From Paragordius varius (lineage: Eukaryota > Nematomorpha): 64,000 nt of DNA. Shown piece after piece: positions 49,695-62,094 of the stretch; the stretch's first letter is position 1, and each line of letters opens with the position of its first letter. The position numbers and the translations under genes were made by a program. The stretch lies in the NCBI GenBank assembly GCA_964247055.1, contig OZ176052.1, positions 8,990,001-9,054,000 of the forward strand. Direction: 5' to 3'. The notes under the pieces were generated by a model. The model did no database searches, was not told where the DNA came from, and worked only from the letters and a program-made list of their open reading frames with translations.

Positions 49695-51521
49695 GTGCCT
49701 TTGGAGGATCCATCTTTATTATACCGACCTGAAACCAACTTTAGAAATTATGAGGTCAAAATATTTTATATTGTAGATTGATAAGGGGTGCCCTGAACAT
49801 GTCAAACGTACATATTATGATATGCATAAATCACAAACTCTAGATTTTGTCAGAAAAAAAGTAATAGTAAATCTAAAAATTAGCATCTAAAATGGCTACA
49901 GTTTAATCATATTAAATTAACAATAATGGAAGCTCTAGAATTAATGAATCTCATAATTGATGAAAGCGACCCTGATGTACATATTTTGATAAAACTTTTA
50001 TTTTAGACATCCCTCCCTAATATAGTACACTCATTTCAAACTGCTGAAAGGATTCGGGATCAATATCCCAAAGACGGTATTTCGTAGTATTTATTAAGAA
50101 GAGATACCTCATAAAGTCATAATTATTTTTGTTTATTATCTTAATATCTCATTTGGCCAAGAAATCATATTGTCAAGTTGTAAACAATTATCAATCATTT
50201 GTTTCTAAATTGATATTTTTTTTTAAAATAAACAATAAAAATGTTATTAAAATATTAATATAATAGACTGTGGACAGTTATATTACAACATCTGTTTGAT
50301 AGGATTAGAACGCTTATTGATTTCTTTAATTATAATTATTAGTTTATTAATATCTCCGAAATTATTGGATTGAAAAATATATTATTTAATTTCAAACAAA
50401 AATAAAACTTCTAATTAATGCATTAACGAGATGTCAATGTCCTTTATCAAATTTATTTACCAATTTGGTAAGGTCTCCAATCTCCTACATCAAAACCTCG
50501 TTTAACCAAAAATAAGGATTTTATATTTAATATATTTTACAAAGAGAATACGATATGGTTACTGCCCCTGGGATTTTAATATTTTTTATTCACCTCAGTT
50601 TTAGGACCATTCATTAAAATTAAATGTTTTATTTGAATTCTTTGAAGATTGGTTCCATTTAACTGGACTCATACACGATATGGGGAAAATTTTAGCTATC
50701 ATTGATCCCTCTGAACCACAATGGGCTATTGTTGGAGACACATATCCACTAGGGTGTGCTTTATCGCCTCACATTGTTTTTGGAAAACAAAGTTTTGCCG
50801 GAAACAAAGATTGGTTTGATAACGATTCCAAACCGAGTCAACTATACTAGTATCTACATTTACTATAAAATTTGAATTTTTTGCTAAATAAACACATTTA
50901 TATTCTTTCATCTGTCCAAAATAAGTTTAGAATAAGTGTTTTACCATTTTGTATGAATGAATCAAATCATATTGGATTTTTTAGCTTTTTTACGTTTATT
51001 TTATTTTTATAGTTCTCCGAATGGGATATACGAAGCTAATTGTGGGCTTAATAAATTAATTATGTCCTGGGGACATGATGGTATTAATTGATGAATTTAT
51101 CATTATTTTATAATTGATTTCAGGATATTATATTTTTTTGCTTTTTATTGAATATATTTATATCTAGAATATCTCTATCAAGTATTAAAACATAATACTA
51201 ATAATCTACCAGATATTGCTTGCAACATTATAAGGTAATTATATAGATAATATATGTAAACTTGAATCTTATTATAATGTTATTTCAAATGTTACATTTA
51301 ATAGATTTCATTCGTTCTATCCATGGCATAAAAGTGGGGCTTATACCCATTTATGCACCGATGAAGATTTGACAAAAACACTCAAATATGTGCAGATTTT
51401 TAATGGTTTTGATCTCTATTCCAAATCCGACTCCATTCCCGACATTGGTGCAATCAAACCCTATTATAATGATTTAATTACGAAATATTTTGGCTCTACT
51501 GAACGGAAACTTCAATTTTAA
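49695..51521 (+). CDS. MIOX: Myo-inositol oxygenase; first few residues not certain
   Basis: Di-iron enzyme that cleaves myo-inositol with O2 to D-glucuronate, the first step of inositol catabolism, in the cytosol. Exons 49695-49754, 49777-49860, 49884-49976, 50007-50076, 50648-50849, 51013-51080, 51168-51234 and 51305-51521 give 286 residues, almost the whole human length (285). All iron-ligand motifs are present: 'VHSFQTAE', 'GLIHDMGK', 'SWGHDEYLY', 'RFHSFYPWH' and the Asp of 'FNGFDLYSK'; '[14 protein letters not shown]' is also typical. Introns of 22, 23 and 30 nt lie at the start, and longer ones follow. The first exon here starts after an acceptor with in-frame stop upstream, so the initiator Met must come from an earlier exon; an exon ending exactly in ATG at 49519-49521 before GTAATC would fit phase and length but is a guess. 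Confidence 0.95.
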
Positions 51522-52649
51522 CCTATCTTCTTTTATATTACTTATATTTATTTTAAAATTTTATTTTAAATGCTCAAAACAATGCAAAGTTAACGACACA
51601 AAAGACTATTTATTAGTTTATTTTTAATGTATGTATCTTATTTTTAACAAGATAATATATTTGGCAAATAACAATTACAATAAATTTTTAATACATATTT
51701 TTATATCCTGATATCAAATGTTTATATTTAAATTACTGATTTCTTTGCCCTTGACCCTATGTAATTTTCTATCTAGGGATTATGACCTTGTAATCATCAA
51801 TAATAAGTAATTATAAGCGTCTTTTGGATGTTTACTAAACATTAATTCGTTATGGGTTCTAGAATTGCCTCTATTATTTTGCTTTAAAAACTCTTTATTT
51901 GGTATAACTTAAAGTTTTTCGGATCCATTAAATATTTAATAATTATTAAAGCCCTTAGTATATATGACAATTATGATCAAAACTAACACTTAAATTAACT
52001 TGAAACTTACCAAAACAACAGTTAAACCATGGAAAATAAAGAAACATAACGAAACACGATTGCATAAATATGAACGGCATCCAATCGTATTATCACAACT
52101 TGAAATTACTTTGATTCAATAAATTCTCGTTTTGTGCAGTTATAATAATTGATATCAAGGCAAAATCTTCATGTAAGATAATGAGATTAGCCTTGATTAT
52201 TATTAACGTCATTTTATAAAAAACATGTTGGTAAAGAATTAATACTTAAAAACGGAAAAGTTGTGTCACTGCTCTGTCAAGCTCTCTTAACACTATACGG
52301 CTCGATTGCATAAAAATTGACCCATGCTTAATGTTTTTATCAGGGTTCATTTAAAAATAGAAAAGGGGTGGTTCCTAAAATTTTGGAACCGAAACCGGTT
52401 TGGTTTCAGCCCAGCGAAACCGGTTCCTGCTTTGTCTAGGTAATTCACGTCGCTAATCTAGATATATGTTTTATGTTTCAATAAACTTTGTTTATAACCA
52501 TTGATTATCCACCTAAATAAGAGAAATGCTTAAGGCATGTTACGGAAATGTGGTCAAATTCATATAAGTTTATTAAAAAATTTGGTTATAATAATATATT
52601 TTTCAGCAATCATTACATATATGTGTTTATAAAACAAAATCAAACATAA
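51522..52649. other. Intergenic between convergent MIOX and an orphan gene
   Basis: AT-rich apart from 52250-52450, where 'GGAACCGAAACCGG' and 'GCGAAACCGGTTCC' form an imperfect inverted repeat, probably the end of an unidentified element (a similar 'AGGAACCACTCCGG' patch lies at 40230, in a DPF intron). No gene seen. Confidence 0.4.
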
Positions 52650-53834
52650 TTAAACATAACAAACGTCCAACCCTTTAAAGAGAACAGAGTTGATTCCAGA
52701 ATTGAAAACACCAACGTGATTAAATGAATGTTGTTCGAATGTGTATGGTAGTATTTGTTGTGTAACAATATAATGTTTTCTTTTCTGTTGGGGTTTATTT
52801 TCATTCGCTGTCGTAGATGGTATACGTTTCCCTAATTTTGAATAACAATGTAATATGATGGTAAGATTTTCGGTTTGACCCCTATCTAAAATGACAAAAT
52901 ATACATCTGTTATATTTTCTGGGATAGTAAGCGTATCACACACCATTGCTTCTTTCCCTTCATTGTTTTTATTGTATTCGGGTTTTGTTAAACCTTCATA
53001 CAAATCTGCCGAATGAATTAGGCATGCATAGGAAATTATTATGCGCGTTTCGTATTGATCTGTCTCACTGCTTCCTGGAATATTTGTTGGGGCATGACAT
53101 AAAAGACGTGTTTCAATGGTTATCTGCAAACCTTGATATTCATTAAGACCAGTACTAGTTGTAGATGTGGATGCCGTATCACCTAAAGATGATAATGCTA
53201 AAACGTTGGGAGGTATTAACGATTTCTTACGCACTGTACTTGTTCGAGGAGGAGTAGTCGGAATTCCTGACATTAAATGTACGGAGGTAAGATCGGGTTT
53301 AGCTCTAACTAAAAAACTTATTGAACTTTCGCATTCACTAGTGAGTGGATTCATGTCATCAACCGAAAAATGAAATGACCCATAAAATTTGACGAAATTG
53401 TTGGTTGTGGGATAATTTTTGGAGCTTAGCACAAGAGCCATGGGTTGAATAGTTAGGACATTAGGGGCTGTAGGAAAAATGGAGCAATTAACATCCAGCT
53501 CAACTAATTCAGGTTTGAAAGACCATTTTGTTGTATCGTAAACGTCATCATAAACGCAATAAATTAGAGTATTGATGAAACCATGAATATCCCAAGTAAA
53601 GGGGTTAACTATATTAGACTGAGGAGGTGGATAACTAGTGCGTAATGATTTGGGTTGGCTTAAATAATTGATTGGTACAGAATTTTTGAGTGATGTAGGC
53701 GCTTTATATGTATAGAATGAATTTTGTTGTAAAATGGGTTTGTTGAATGGTGCCACTTTCTCATACTTTAAGAATGGATTACAAAAAGGTCTTAAATTTC
53801 GCAATTTCCCTAAACTAACCATATTTTCATCCAT
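52650..53834 (-). CDS. Unrecognised single-exon protein, 394 residues
   Basis: A single uninterrupted frame from ATG at 53834 to a stop at 52650, far longer than chance in such AT-rich DNA and less AT-rich than its flanks. No family is recognised. The N-terminal ~75 residues are basic and Pro/Ser-rich; the region about 75-180 looks globular and beta-rich ('NPFTWDIHGFINTLIYCVYD', 'LTSECESSISFLVRAKPDL'); a Ser/Thr/Pro linker (about 195-235, with 'STSTTSTG') leads to a second beta-rich part and a short basic 'QQKRKHY'. No signal peptide or membrane segment. It is the only intronless gene in the window, so a retrocopy or a fast-evolving lineage gene is possible. The next gene upstream is RTRAF, divergently placed 3.6 kb away. 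Confidence 0.7.
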   Translation of the reverse strand: MDENMVSLGKLRNLRPFCNPFLKYEKVAPFNKPILQQNSFYTYKAPTSLKNSVPINYLSQPKSLRTSYPPPQSNIVNPFTWDIHGFINTLIYCVYDDVYDTTKWSFKPELVELDVNCSIFPTAPNVLTIQPMALVLSSKNYPTTNNFVKFYGSFHFSVDDMNPLTSECESSISFLVRAKPDLTSVHLMSGIPTTPPRTSTVRKKSLIPPNVLALSSLGDTASTSTTSTGLNEYQGLQITIETRLLCHAPTNIPGSSETDQYETRIIISYACLIHSADLYEGLTKPEYNKNNEGKEAMVCDTLTIPENITDVYFVILDRGQTENLTIILHCYSKLGKRIPSTTANENKPQQKRKHYIVTQQILPYTFEQHSFNHVGVFNSGINSVLFKGLDVCYV

Positions 53835-55073
53835 TATACGTCATTTTGCGTCATAGACAAAGTGTTTGTTATAATTATAATAAAGCGTGAATATTATAAC
53901 AAAAATTAATTTTTTCCTATACATCTCTTCATAGGTTTAGTAAATAATAAGCACTCAATATTAACCAAATATATGAAGATTAGGCCTTTACTACATGATG
54001 GAAAATTAAAATCAACCTACGAGAAATAATTGGGTTATCTCGACCCAAAAAATCAAACCAATTCGGAAATGATCGCAAAAATGTTCAATTATTTAAAAAT
54101 GGAATTCAGTATTTAGCCTGGCCGAAAAGCCGATCTGACCGCTTACAAATGCACTCATACATGATCATATCCAATCAATTTTACAAAAAATGAAAATTAA
54201 AATAACAAAAAACCAATAGTACAAAAATTATCGAGAATAACCATAAAATTTGATTAAATTAAAAACACAACTTTTGACATTAAGTTTGATTTCGCAACAA
54301 CAGTGGGTACACCATGGTTCAACGTGGCAATAATGAAACCATAAGCTATATAAGTCGCCAATAATATTTTAAGATAACTTACGAAGTTGAAAAATGTGAA
54401 CTTTTTTCTTTCATAAAAGTATTTTTAAAATATATTATTTCCTAAATAAAAACCGTTATCTAACAACCCTTTAAAGAAACACCTTTTTTATTAAAAGCCA
54501 TTTATCTACGTTTCTATTTCGAAAAGCAAATGAGACTCTTTTTTACTTAAGAAAGTTGCTTTTAGAGCTGTTTTTTGACTGATATAAAAGATTCGCTAAA
54601 TTTATATGCTTAATTATTATTTTATATTTACCAGAAAAAATCAAAATTATTAGATTTGTGTAAATCGGTGACAGACACATTCATAATCTATCAAACCCCA
54701 GTTAAGATTAATTTATTTTAAACTACCATGTCACGTCACATGTCGCTGTGACGCAGTCAAATCATTTTACTATCTTGAATAAATATTTTTGAATGTTGCA
54801 AAACTAAACATTTTAACAAAAATAATAATTTTAATAAAAATTTATTATGAATGAAGAAAATTATATATTATTAATTATAAATCCATATTCAACATAAGCC
54901 TAAAATGCACTATATCACATAATTTGTTGACATGTTTTCCTATTAAAGATATAGGTGTAACTCCCATATAAACTTCCAATCAGAAGCATCAATGCATGCG
55001 AAATGTTTTGATAACACATAACCATATTCTAATAAAAAATAGTCAAAATCAAAAAAGCGTACATAAAATTATA
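53835..55073. other. Intergenic; no gene seen
   Basis: Upstream of the orphan gene. AT-rich, no exon-like frame or named repeat. Confidence 0.45.
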
Positions 55074-55081
55074 TTTAAAAT

Positions 55082-55370
55082 CAGGGGTGTGTATCACGGC
55101 CCTCAACTTTATGCACCGCAATTTTGAAATCCATAATTTTCAAAAATATGCATCAAAATCTGAAAATGATATTTATTTAACAATTTTTTTTATGTAATTG
55201 TATCCAATTGACAAGAACTAGAAAATATTGTTTTATTCCACATGGATTGTGCAGTGTTATGTGTTTGAAAGCTAATTATTAAATGTCCATAAATATTTCA
55301 AATGTGGCCCCCGCTGGATTTTTGGAATCGAAAATGCGGCCTGTGTAGCCATTTATATTGGACAATGCTG
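55082..55370. mobile_element. hAT MITE (289 bp)
   Basis: Starts CAGGGGTGT and ends with a degenerate 'TTGGACAATGCTG'. Flanking octamers TTTAAAAT (55074-55081) and TTTTAAAT (55371-55378) agree at 7 of 8 positions. Interior carries 'GCGGCCTGTGTAGCC' like the MITE at 62095-62391. Confidence 0.7.
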
Positions 55371-55507
55371 TTTTAAATGGAAGCTGAATGCCTTAAACCA
55401 TTTTTTTAAATTTACATTTTGTAAAAGAAAATTGCTTTGTAACAAATTTTAACATTTAAATGTTCATACACATAACACATACTCGAAACTCGTAAAACGG
55501 TCTAGTG

Positions 55508-55766
55508 TAAGGGTGTCCAACACAAATGACTTCGCGGGCCCCATTTTTAAAATTTCTGCAGGCCGCATTTGAAATGTATATGGGCATTATTGAAGTATTT
55601 TACTAGAAACACAGTATAACATATCTAGTTCGTATCCAGTCTAAGAATTCGTTTACAAAATATCATTTTTATGAGATTTTATTAGCATATTTTTACAAAT
55701 CATGGATTTCTGATTTTTCGCGAGCCGTAAATAATGACTTGAAGGGCCGCGTGTCAAACACCCCTG
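55508..55766. mobile_element. hAT MITE (259 bp)
   Basis: Left end 'AAGGGTGTCCAAC', right end 'GTCAAACACCCCTG'; flanking octamers GTCTAGTG (55500-55507) and GTCTAGTA (55767-55774) agree at 7 of 8. GC-rich subterminal words (GGGCCCC / GGGCCGC) as usual for this group. Confidence 0.8.
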
Positions 55767-55774
55767 GTCTAGTA

Positions 55775-57482
55775 TTATTGAAATTCAGTATATGGAATAA
55801 AACAATGTTAGTCCAAAAAAGAATAAAAAATGTTATTTTCAAAAAACAATGGGATATTATGGATATGTCTATATATAACTGGAATCGTTTTTATAACATT
55901 ATTTTATACCATACACTACTGTAAACGCAAAAATCCCGATTGTGGAATTATAAATTTTAATATAAGATTATATCTAGTTAAAAAAATTTAATTAGCAATA
56001 CTATTAAATGTCATATGGTTTGCATACCATAACTATATCTAAGATCATAATTATATTATAAATATTTTTTTCATACGATATCTCTGAGTATTTATCCTAT
56101 AATTTTAATCGTCAAATTTTTTGGTAAAAATGGAAACGAAATATACGAGGAGTAATATAAATAAAAATTTTCTGAATTCTGATGCGCTGATATCGTCAGA
56201 AACATCGAGTTAGTAATTTGCTGTTTATTTATATGATATACCTTATTTATTATAATAATAAATAATTGTCATTTAATATAATAAATATATTTAAAATTTA
56301 TGCCCCGCAACCCCGCTTTTGCGTACTTTAAGTACATTTATTTATTTTATATTTATGCTTTAAATATAAGAAGGTTTTTTTTCTTAATTACATGCTTGAT
56401 TATCAAAATCCTTTTAGTAATAATATCATTACATCACTTATTTATCAATCCAAGTGTTTATGCAAGATAACCCTTGCCAGCTTCCTTAAGGTAGTATTTT
56501 GCCATTTCTTGTTTTTTTAGCCCTTTTTCTATGAGTATATGACTGGCTATTATTTAGGCAATCTATTGATAACTCATTTCGATGGACCAAAGCAACATAG
56601 TTTTTTGACATTCTTTCAGATATCGGTTTGACATCTTGCCTGCTAAATTATATTCTTATCTTAACCCTTACCCACATCAAGGCATCTTCCTTTCCCTATT
56701 TAAATAGATTTGTTTGGATTGATGCCCGACTTTATTAGATTACACTTTATTCGGGTTACATTAACGAATAATATATCACAATCACACAAAACTCTTGAGA
56801 TTTTGTCCATATTTAACGTATTGCTAATTATTTGTAAATTTTCCTAAGTCAAAGAACAAGCTACACTAGTGGTAGTCAAACTGCGGAAAAGGGCTTTATG
56901 GCCCTAAATTTTAATGTTATTATTTGGAGAATTGTTTGTGTATTGGGAAACAAACGGCACTTGATGCAATAAAAATATTTTATTCCCCCAAATATTTCGG
57001 TGGGTAACACTGATTTAAACCAATAGTACTCAAACTGCACCTCACGATCCGCATGGGGCACAAAAAATGCTTTTATAACCCTTTATTTATTTATTACAAG
57101 TTTTAATGCACTTATTTGTATTAAAATACCCGCATATGTATTAAACAGCGGTAGAATATTTTGGAATCATATGCCTTAACACAATAAAACCTTCGAAAAG
57201 TTTTTGGTAACTACCACTGAATCAAACCTAATAACTCTAAATACCTGCTTTTTTTCTTTACAACAGCCGCATAATCTTTCATTAACAGTAGTTTTCTCTG
57301 TCAGTGGATCAGACATAGTTATAAGGCTATCAAAAATTTTAATCGCCCACACGCTGATATTTTATTAATTGGACGAAGTTGACGCCTAATTTTTAAGAGG
57401 TTTATATAGCGGCACATTTTACAAAGGAAAATAATAATTAAATGTAATATATCAATACACAACACCTTTTTTAGTTAGTGAC
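55775..57482. other. Intergenic with a degenerate hAT-like remnant
   Basis: Near 56870 'AGTGGTAGTCAAACTGCGG' and near 57024 'AATAGTACTCAAACTGCACC' resemble the left end of the hAT element at 60237 ('CAGTGGTACTCA'), and 'AACTACCACTG' at about 57211 resembles a right end; target duplications could not be matched. Nothing else is seen before RTRAF. Confidence 0.4.
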
Positions 57483-58297
57483 ATGTTTGCTCGCAAGCTT
57501 AACGCTCTAGGTTTCCCAAGCTGGGAAGAATTTAACTCGGATGGTAATTTCATAACATTATATAGATATTAACCAATTTAAAAATCTAATAATATGGCTA
57601 GAAAATGAAAAAATAAGGTCTTATATTCCAGAAAATAACATATTTACAAATATTAATGATCTTAGTTGGGATGAAATATATTTTAAAGTTTAGTTTTTAT
57701 AATAGTAGTATCTAAAGGACCTTTCATGTCCATATTTATTAAATTCCTCTAAAGAGGAATTGTTGGATTGGTTATTAGGTTATGCTATACAATTAGAATA
57801 TGGAAATGATAGTTAGATTATTTTAGTTATTTTAGGCAGCTACAAAAACGTTAAATTAAATGAAACTGACACATCTAACATTAATTGTAAACTTATATTG
57901 ATTTTTTAGTCAATACATCTGAATTTAAAGCAGCAACATATAATTATGCCAAATTACTCAAGATTCCTGAACATCCGAATCATTTGATTACATTAGAAGT
58001 TTACCTAATTCATTATATTAGGCTTTTTGCAAATATATGTTGCATAATATGAATCCAGAAATAATGGATGCAAATAGACAGGTGTTACCTAAAAATAGGA
58101 AGTACATTGATTTGAAATTTATCAATGTTGGTGACATAAATCCAAAAATTATAGATGCAGCAAAATTATACAAATTGTTATGCTTAAAAGATCTAAGAGA
58201 TTTTCAAAATCAAATTAATCACGCTATAGTAGAATTACAGAATATAACCGCTAACCCAAAAACGGACCAAAGTTTAGGCAAAGTTGGTCGAGGATAA
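57483..58297 (+). CDS. RTRAF: RTRAF / CGI-99 (RNA transcription, translation and transport factor)
   Basis: Component of the metazoan tRNA-ligase complex (with RTCB, DDX1, FAM98) and of RNA transport granules; also linked to RNA polymerase II. Exons 57483-57543, 57566-57687, 57709-57811, 57836-57886, 57910-57998 and 58022-58297 give 233 residues (human 244). Collinear matches throughout: 'MFARKLNALGFPSWEEFNSD', 'LIIWLENEKIRSY', 'YLKDLSCPY', 'LLDWLLGYAIQLEYG', 'FKAATYNYAKLLKIP', 'LRDFQNQINHAIVELQ', and the terminal 'NPKTDQSLGKVGRG'. The C-terminal half is helical, as expected. The five introns are 22, 21, 24, 23 and 23 nt; the 21- and 24-nt ones contain in-frame stops. Six exons fit into 815 bp. 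Start ATG agrees with the human N-terminus. Confidence 0.97.
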
Positions 58298-59924
58298 TTC
58301 CAAATCAAATTTTATATTTTTGCCATTATATGAAGAACAAGAATTTATTTTAGTATATACTAATATTGATATATAATATTCTGATTTAGTTCATTAAATC
58401 TATCAATTTTAAATCTGGATCAAATAAGACAAAGTGTAAGTAAAGGTTGTGTTATTTGATATAAGTGAATGATTCAATTTCATTATGACTGTCCTTATAA
58501 AGTGTTTTAAAAATTGTTCATTGATATATCAGGATCATATAGATAAAGTTTTTTTCATCCCTTTTCAACCAAAATAAGTTTTAACGGGTCAGATTTGATT
58601 TTATAACCACGCTTTCGAATTCTTTTTAACATTTTAAAGTTATAAATTAATATATAGCATATGTTTGTTTAATTTATTCAGAGTATAGTAGTATGCGGCT
58701 TAGTGTAAGTTTGTCATTTATTAATTTTTTATTAAAATGTAAAATGGTAATAAAACCATTTGACATTTTTTGTTTCGCAAAACAATGGATGTGGAAACGT
58801 AAAAGTTTCAATTTTAATCACTTTAATTATACACATGAAATGTGAAGCAATAGTAAATTTTTCAAACGGATTATTAAAAATTGATCCTTTTTTCGCTAAA
58901 TTATAAACCATAAGTATATCTTTTGGGTGTTCTTTCGCGTGTCCCTGTTTAATATTAAATTTCTAAGCAATATAATGAGATAAAAAATTAGCGCAAAAAT
59001 GGGTTTTAAACAGAATTGCACCTCTCTCAGGTTATTATTGATTATTAATAACTTTTGTCTCCAAGTAATCACTCGCTTTTATATGTATTTTCTTGTATAT
59101 TTTGGGTAATATGCTATCCCATATTATTCTTAGGCGGTCAATTCTATTGTTTAGAATTTTATTATCAATCTTTGTATTTAACCGTTTAAATGTATTTTGA
59201 GGCGCAGCATGTTTGTTTATCACTGAGGGTGACAGTTGTTTTAAATGTATTAATCATTAGGGTAAATTAAAACTAATAAGGTTACAAAAGAACGGATGTA
59301 ATCAAACATTCCTGTCTCGGATGCTCAAAAATGCTCAGTTCTATCTAGTATACCAAATATCTTTATCAGTTAGACAACTTTGCTAAGGAGATAAAAATAG
59401 CTTAGATACATGAGCCCTATCCAAATTAAATACCCCATTAATTTTTGTTTATTTGTGTTTCCGAAAGTATAAAGACCTGTTTAAATGAGGTAGCGTCTTT
59501 TAAAAAGTCAAACCGTTTCACCATTATCGTTAAGATCCGTGGGTACCAAATAGTTCAATGGGCTGAATAAAATATTTTTTGGCGTGTAATTACCGATAAA
59601 TATTACATAGATGTGACAATGCGGATACTTATCATAATTAAATCAGCAAGATTATATGCGGATCGCACATAAATTGCGATAGATACCTCTTGTACTTGGT
59701 GGTATTAAAAATAAAGATTTTTCTTACTTCATTTAACAAATAAGTGGTTTATTATTGACCAACAACTTTGGTCTTTCTAATTATCAGCCAATCTTACAAC
59801 ATATAAATTTATATATTTTATTTGTGATTAATCGCCTCTATGTGAGCTGAAGTTTTATTTGCCACATCTTGCCATATTCGTTGTATCCTTATAATTTGCG
59901 ATTCTCTTAGCACTTCAAATTCTC
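58298..59924. other. Intergenic; no gene seen
   Basis: Downstream of RTRAF. AT-rich sequence with short frames only. A frame on the minus strand at 59829-59948 looks protein-like but runs into the neighbouring repeat and was not accepted. Confidence 0.4.
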
Positions 59925-60236
59925 TTGTTTTTATCCCCAGAGCGATCTGAAATTTATTTAAAAATATGCTTTCTTTAGCCTTTTAGGAGCACATTTAATT
60001 TTTTAAAAAATACTTAAAATTGTAAAAAAATCTCATCTTAATCTTTTTCTCTGCCATTTTTTTTCTTTAAATAATTTTTTAAATCGCTAATAAATAGGCA
60101 AATTAATATATACTAGGCTACAAAATGTATAATTTAATAAGAGCTTGAATTTTACCAAAAAACTTGATATTTATTTTTAAAATGAGCTGTTTATGTCAGT
60201 TATTTTATGGAGTCGTCCAAATTTTAGACTCTAGAA
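59925..60236. repeat. R2 foldback repeat, one arm, interrupted by a hAT element
   Basis: 'TATCCCCAGAGCGATCTGAAA' in degenerate form, 'GCTTTCTTTAGCCTTTTAGG' and 'TCTCATCTTAATCTTTTTCT' match the R2 arms at 26.0, 47.3 and 62.8-63.9 kb. The hAT element at 60237 begins directly in it; the opposite arm is not found beyond. Confidence 0.5.
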
Positions 60237-62086
60237 CAGTGGTACTCACCAAAAAAATTTGACGGGCCAAATAAAATATATTTTTTTTTTCGAGAGCCAT
60301 GAACCTTAAAATGACAAAATATTTCATAGCTATACACATGTGCACATAATTATACTCTAAATCAGCACAATAAATTTTCAGATCGTATGTAAATCCAGCT
60401 AAAAACTCGTTTTGCACCATTTAGTTTAAAAAAATTAAAATATTATGATAACAACATCTATTTTGATATTAACCAATAATTTTTGACAAATTTGGTTATG
60501 CCTCATCAAAGGCCAATCTTAATACATAGTCCATATGATCATCGTTTAGCGATTTCTGTTGTATTCTTGACACTTCATTTTTGAATATGCCGTCTCACAC
60601 GTGTAAGTTAAAAACAGTTAGGATAACTTGAGCATATTTTTTTATTTCCTTATTGATTTGGCACACATCTTGCCAAAACTTTACATGTCCTTCTTCTCTA
60701 CGATTCTCCTTGAATATAGCCTCCAAATTAAAATCCTTTTTAAAATCTACCAATTCTTCGATTATAGGCCTGATCAAAACCGAAATGCTCAAGTTGCTGA
60801 ATATTGGATATATCCATATGCCATAAATTTTCAACGAGTTTTAAGAAATTTTTAATATTTCCTAATTCTTGAAAATGAATTTCATCTCATTAGATAAAAA
60901 TGTTAAATGATTGCCTATTATTAAATTGATCTCGGCGGTAAATTCCATATTTTTTTCATAAGTGTTGGAAAATATAGGAGTGTTTTATATATAAAATCTT
61001 GTTTATATATTATTATTCAAAAGCATATATTTTAACAAATTGTGTTATTTTACTCCCTTGAAGACTTGTATTAAAAATACTAAGTTATTTAGTAATGTCG
61101 CAAAGGTAAGCTAATAAACCCACCATTTTTCACTATTAATTTCCTTGTCAAACTTTCTAAATAATAAAATTTCATGTTTTAAAACAAAAAATCTATATAC
61201 TTTGCCTAGGCTTGGTCATCTCACAGCGGTGTACAAAAGAATATTATCAAACTCACTGTGGATATCTTTCAGAAGTTTTTTAAATTAACGGCGGTTAAAT
61301 TCTTTGCCACGGAAGTGGAAAGCTATGTACATAATAGATTTTTGTTTGTATAATTCTTTAATCATTCTATATTTTTCGTTTCGTACCTCATGATTTTCTG
61401 GTAATTTATGACAATGATGGATTATAAAATGTCTTTCAATATTGTATTTTTTTTAATTATGTTGTCCTTACATATAAGGCAGGTAACAACATTTTTATTT
61501 AAAACGACAAAGAATTTTTCTTCCAATTCTTTTTCAAAGAAGCGATTTTCGTCGGATATTTTACGTTTTTTAGCATTTTGTCATCATTTTGTGTTTAAAT
61601 ATTATGTATTTTTTCAGAAAAAAGGAATATAATTTGAATTATGCTATTAATAAACAGGTCGAAATTTAATGATGTTGATTTGAAAAATATTTTATGGGAA
61701 TGGGTTATAAAAAATGATGCAGGATAGCAATGAAAAGAATATGTATTGCAAGTTTGGGTGAAAAGCTTGTTTAAATACAAAAAAATAGCAATAAAAACTT
61801 CAAAATTGAAAAGAAAATAGAATACAGAAACAGAAACAAGTGCCAAAATTTTGAAATTATTAAAATGTAGTGAAATTTTTCTACTTTTTAAATTAAATAA
61901 AAGTAAAAAATTACCAAAATTAAATCTAAATAAAATAAATAATTATTAAAATAAGAGAAAATTCGTTTGTGTATTTTAATAATTCTTCAATAAAAAAATA
62001 ATCTAAGTATCAATATGCTCAAAGGGTAATTTTAAAGCACTCTTAGGACCGCATGCGGCCCGTGGGCCGCGGTTTGAGTACCACTG
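60237..62086 (-). mobile_element. hAT DNA transposon, degenerate, with perfect target duplication
   Basis: Terminal inverted repeats CAGTGGTACTCA...TGAGTACCACTG; flanking octamers CTCTAGAA at 60229-60236 and 62087-62094 are identical. The right subterminal part is GC-rich ('GGCCCGTGGGCCGC'). Length 1850 bp. A decayed transposase lies on the minus strand. Confidence 0.9.
60480..61400 (-). pseudogene. hAT transposase remnant (EPM2AIP1/GTF2IRD2/ZBED5-like)
   Basis: Minus-strand pieces match this group in order: a block around 'LGKVYRFFVLKHEI', 'WVYLAYLCDITKYL', and a C-terminal 'LNDDHMDYVLRLAFDEA' (expected 'L.D.HL...LRLA'). Frames are broken and the BED finger was not found, so it is inactive. 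Confidence 0.7.
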
Positions 62087-62094
62087 CTCTAGAA

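Noticed and set aside
52380-52440. Imperfect palindrome of GGAACCGAAACCGG
   Set aside because: Too little context to define an element; no target duplication found.
59829-59948. Protein-like minus-strand frame ('WQDVANKTSAHIEAINHK' end)
   Set aside because: Its upstream part lies in an R2 repeat arm, no upstream exon or family was found, so chance or repeat origin is likelier than a gene.
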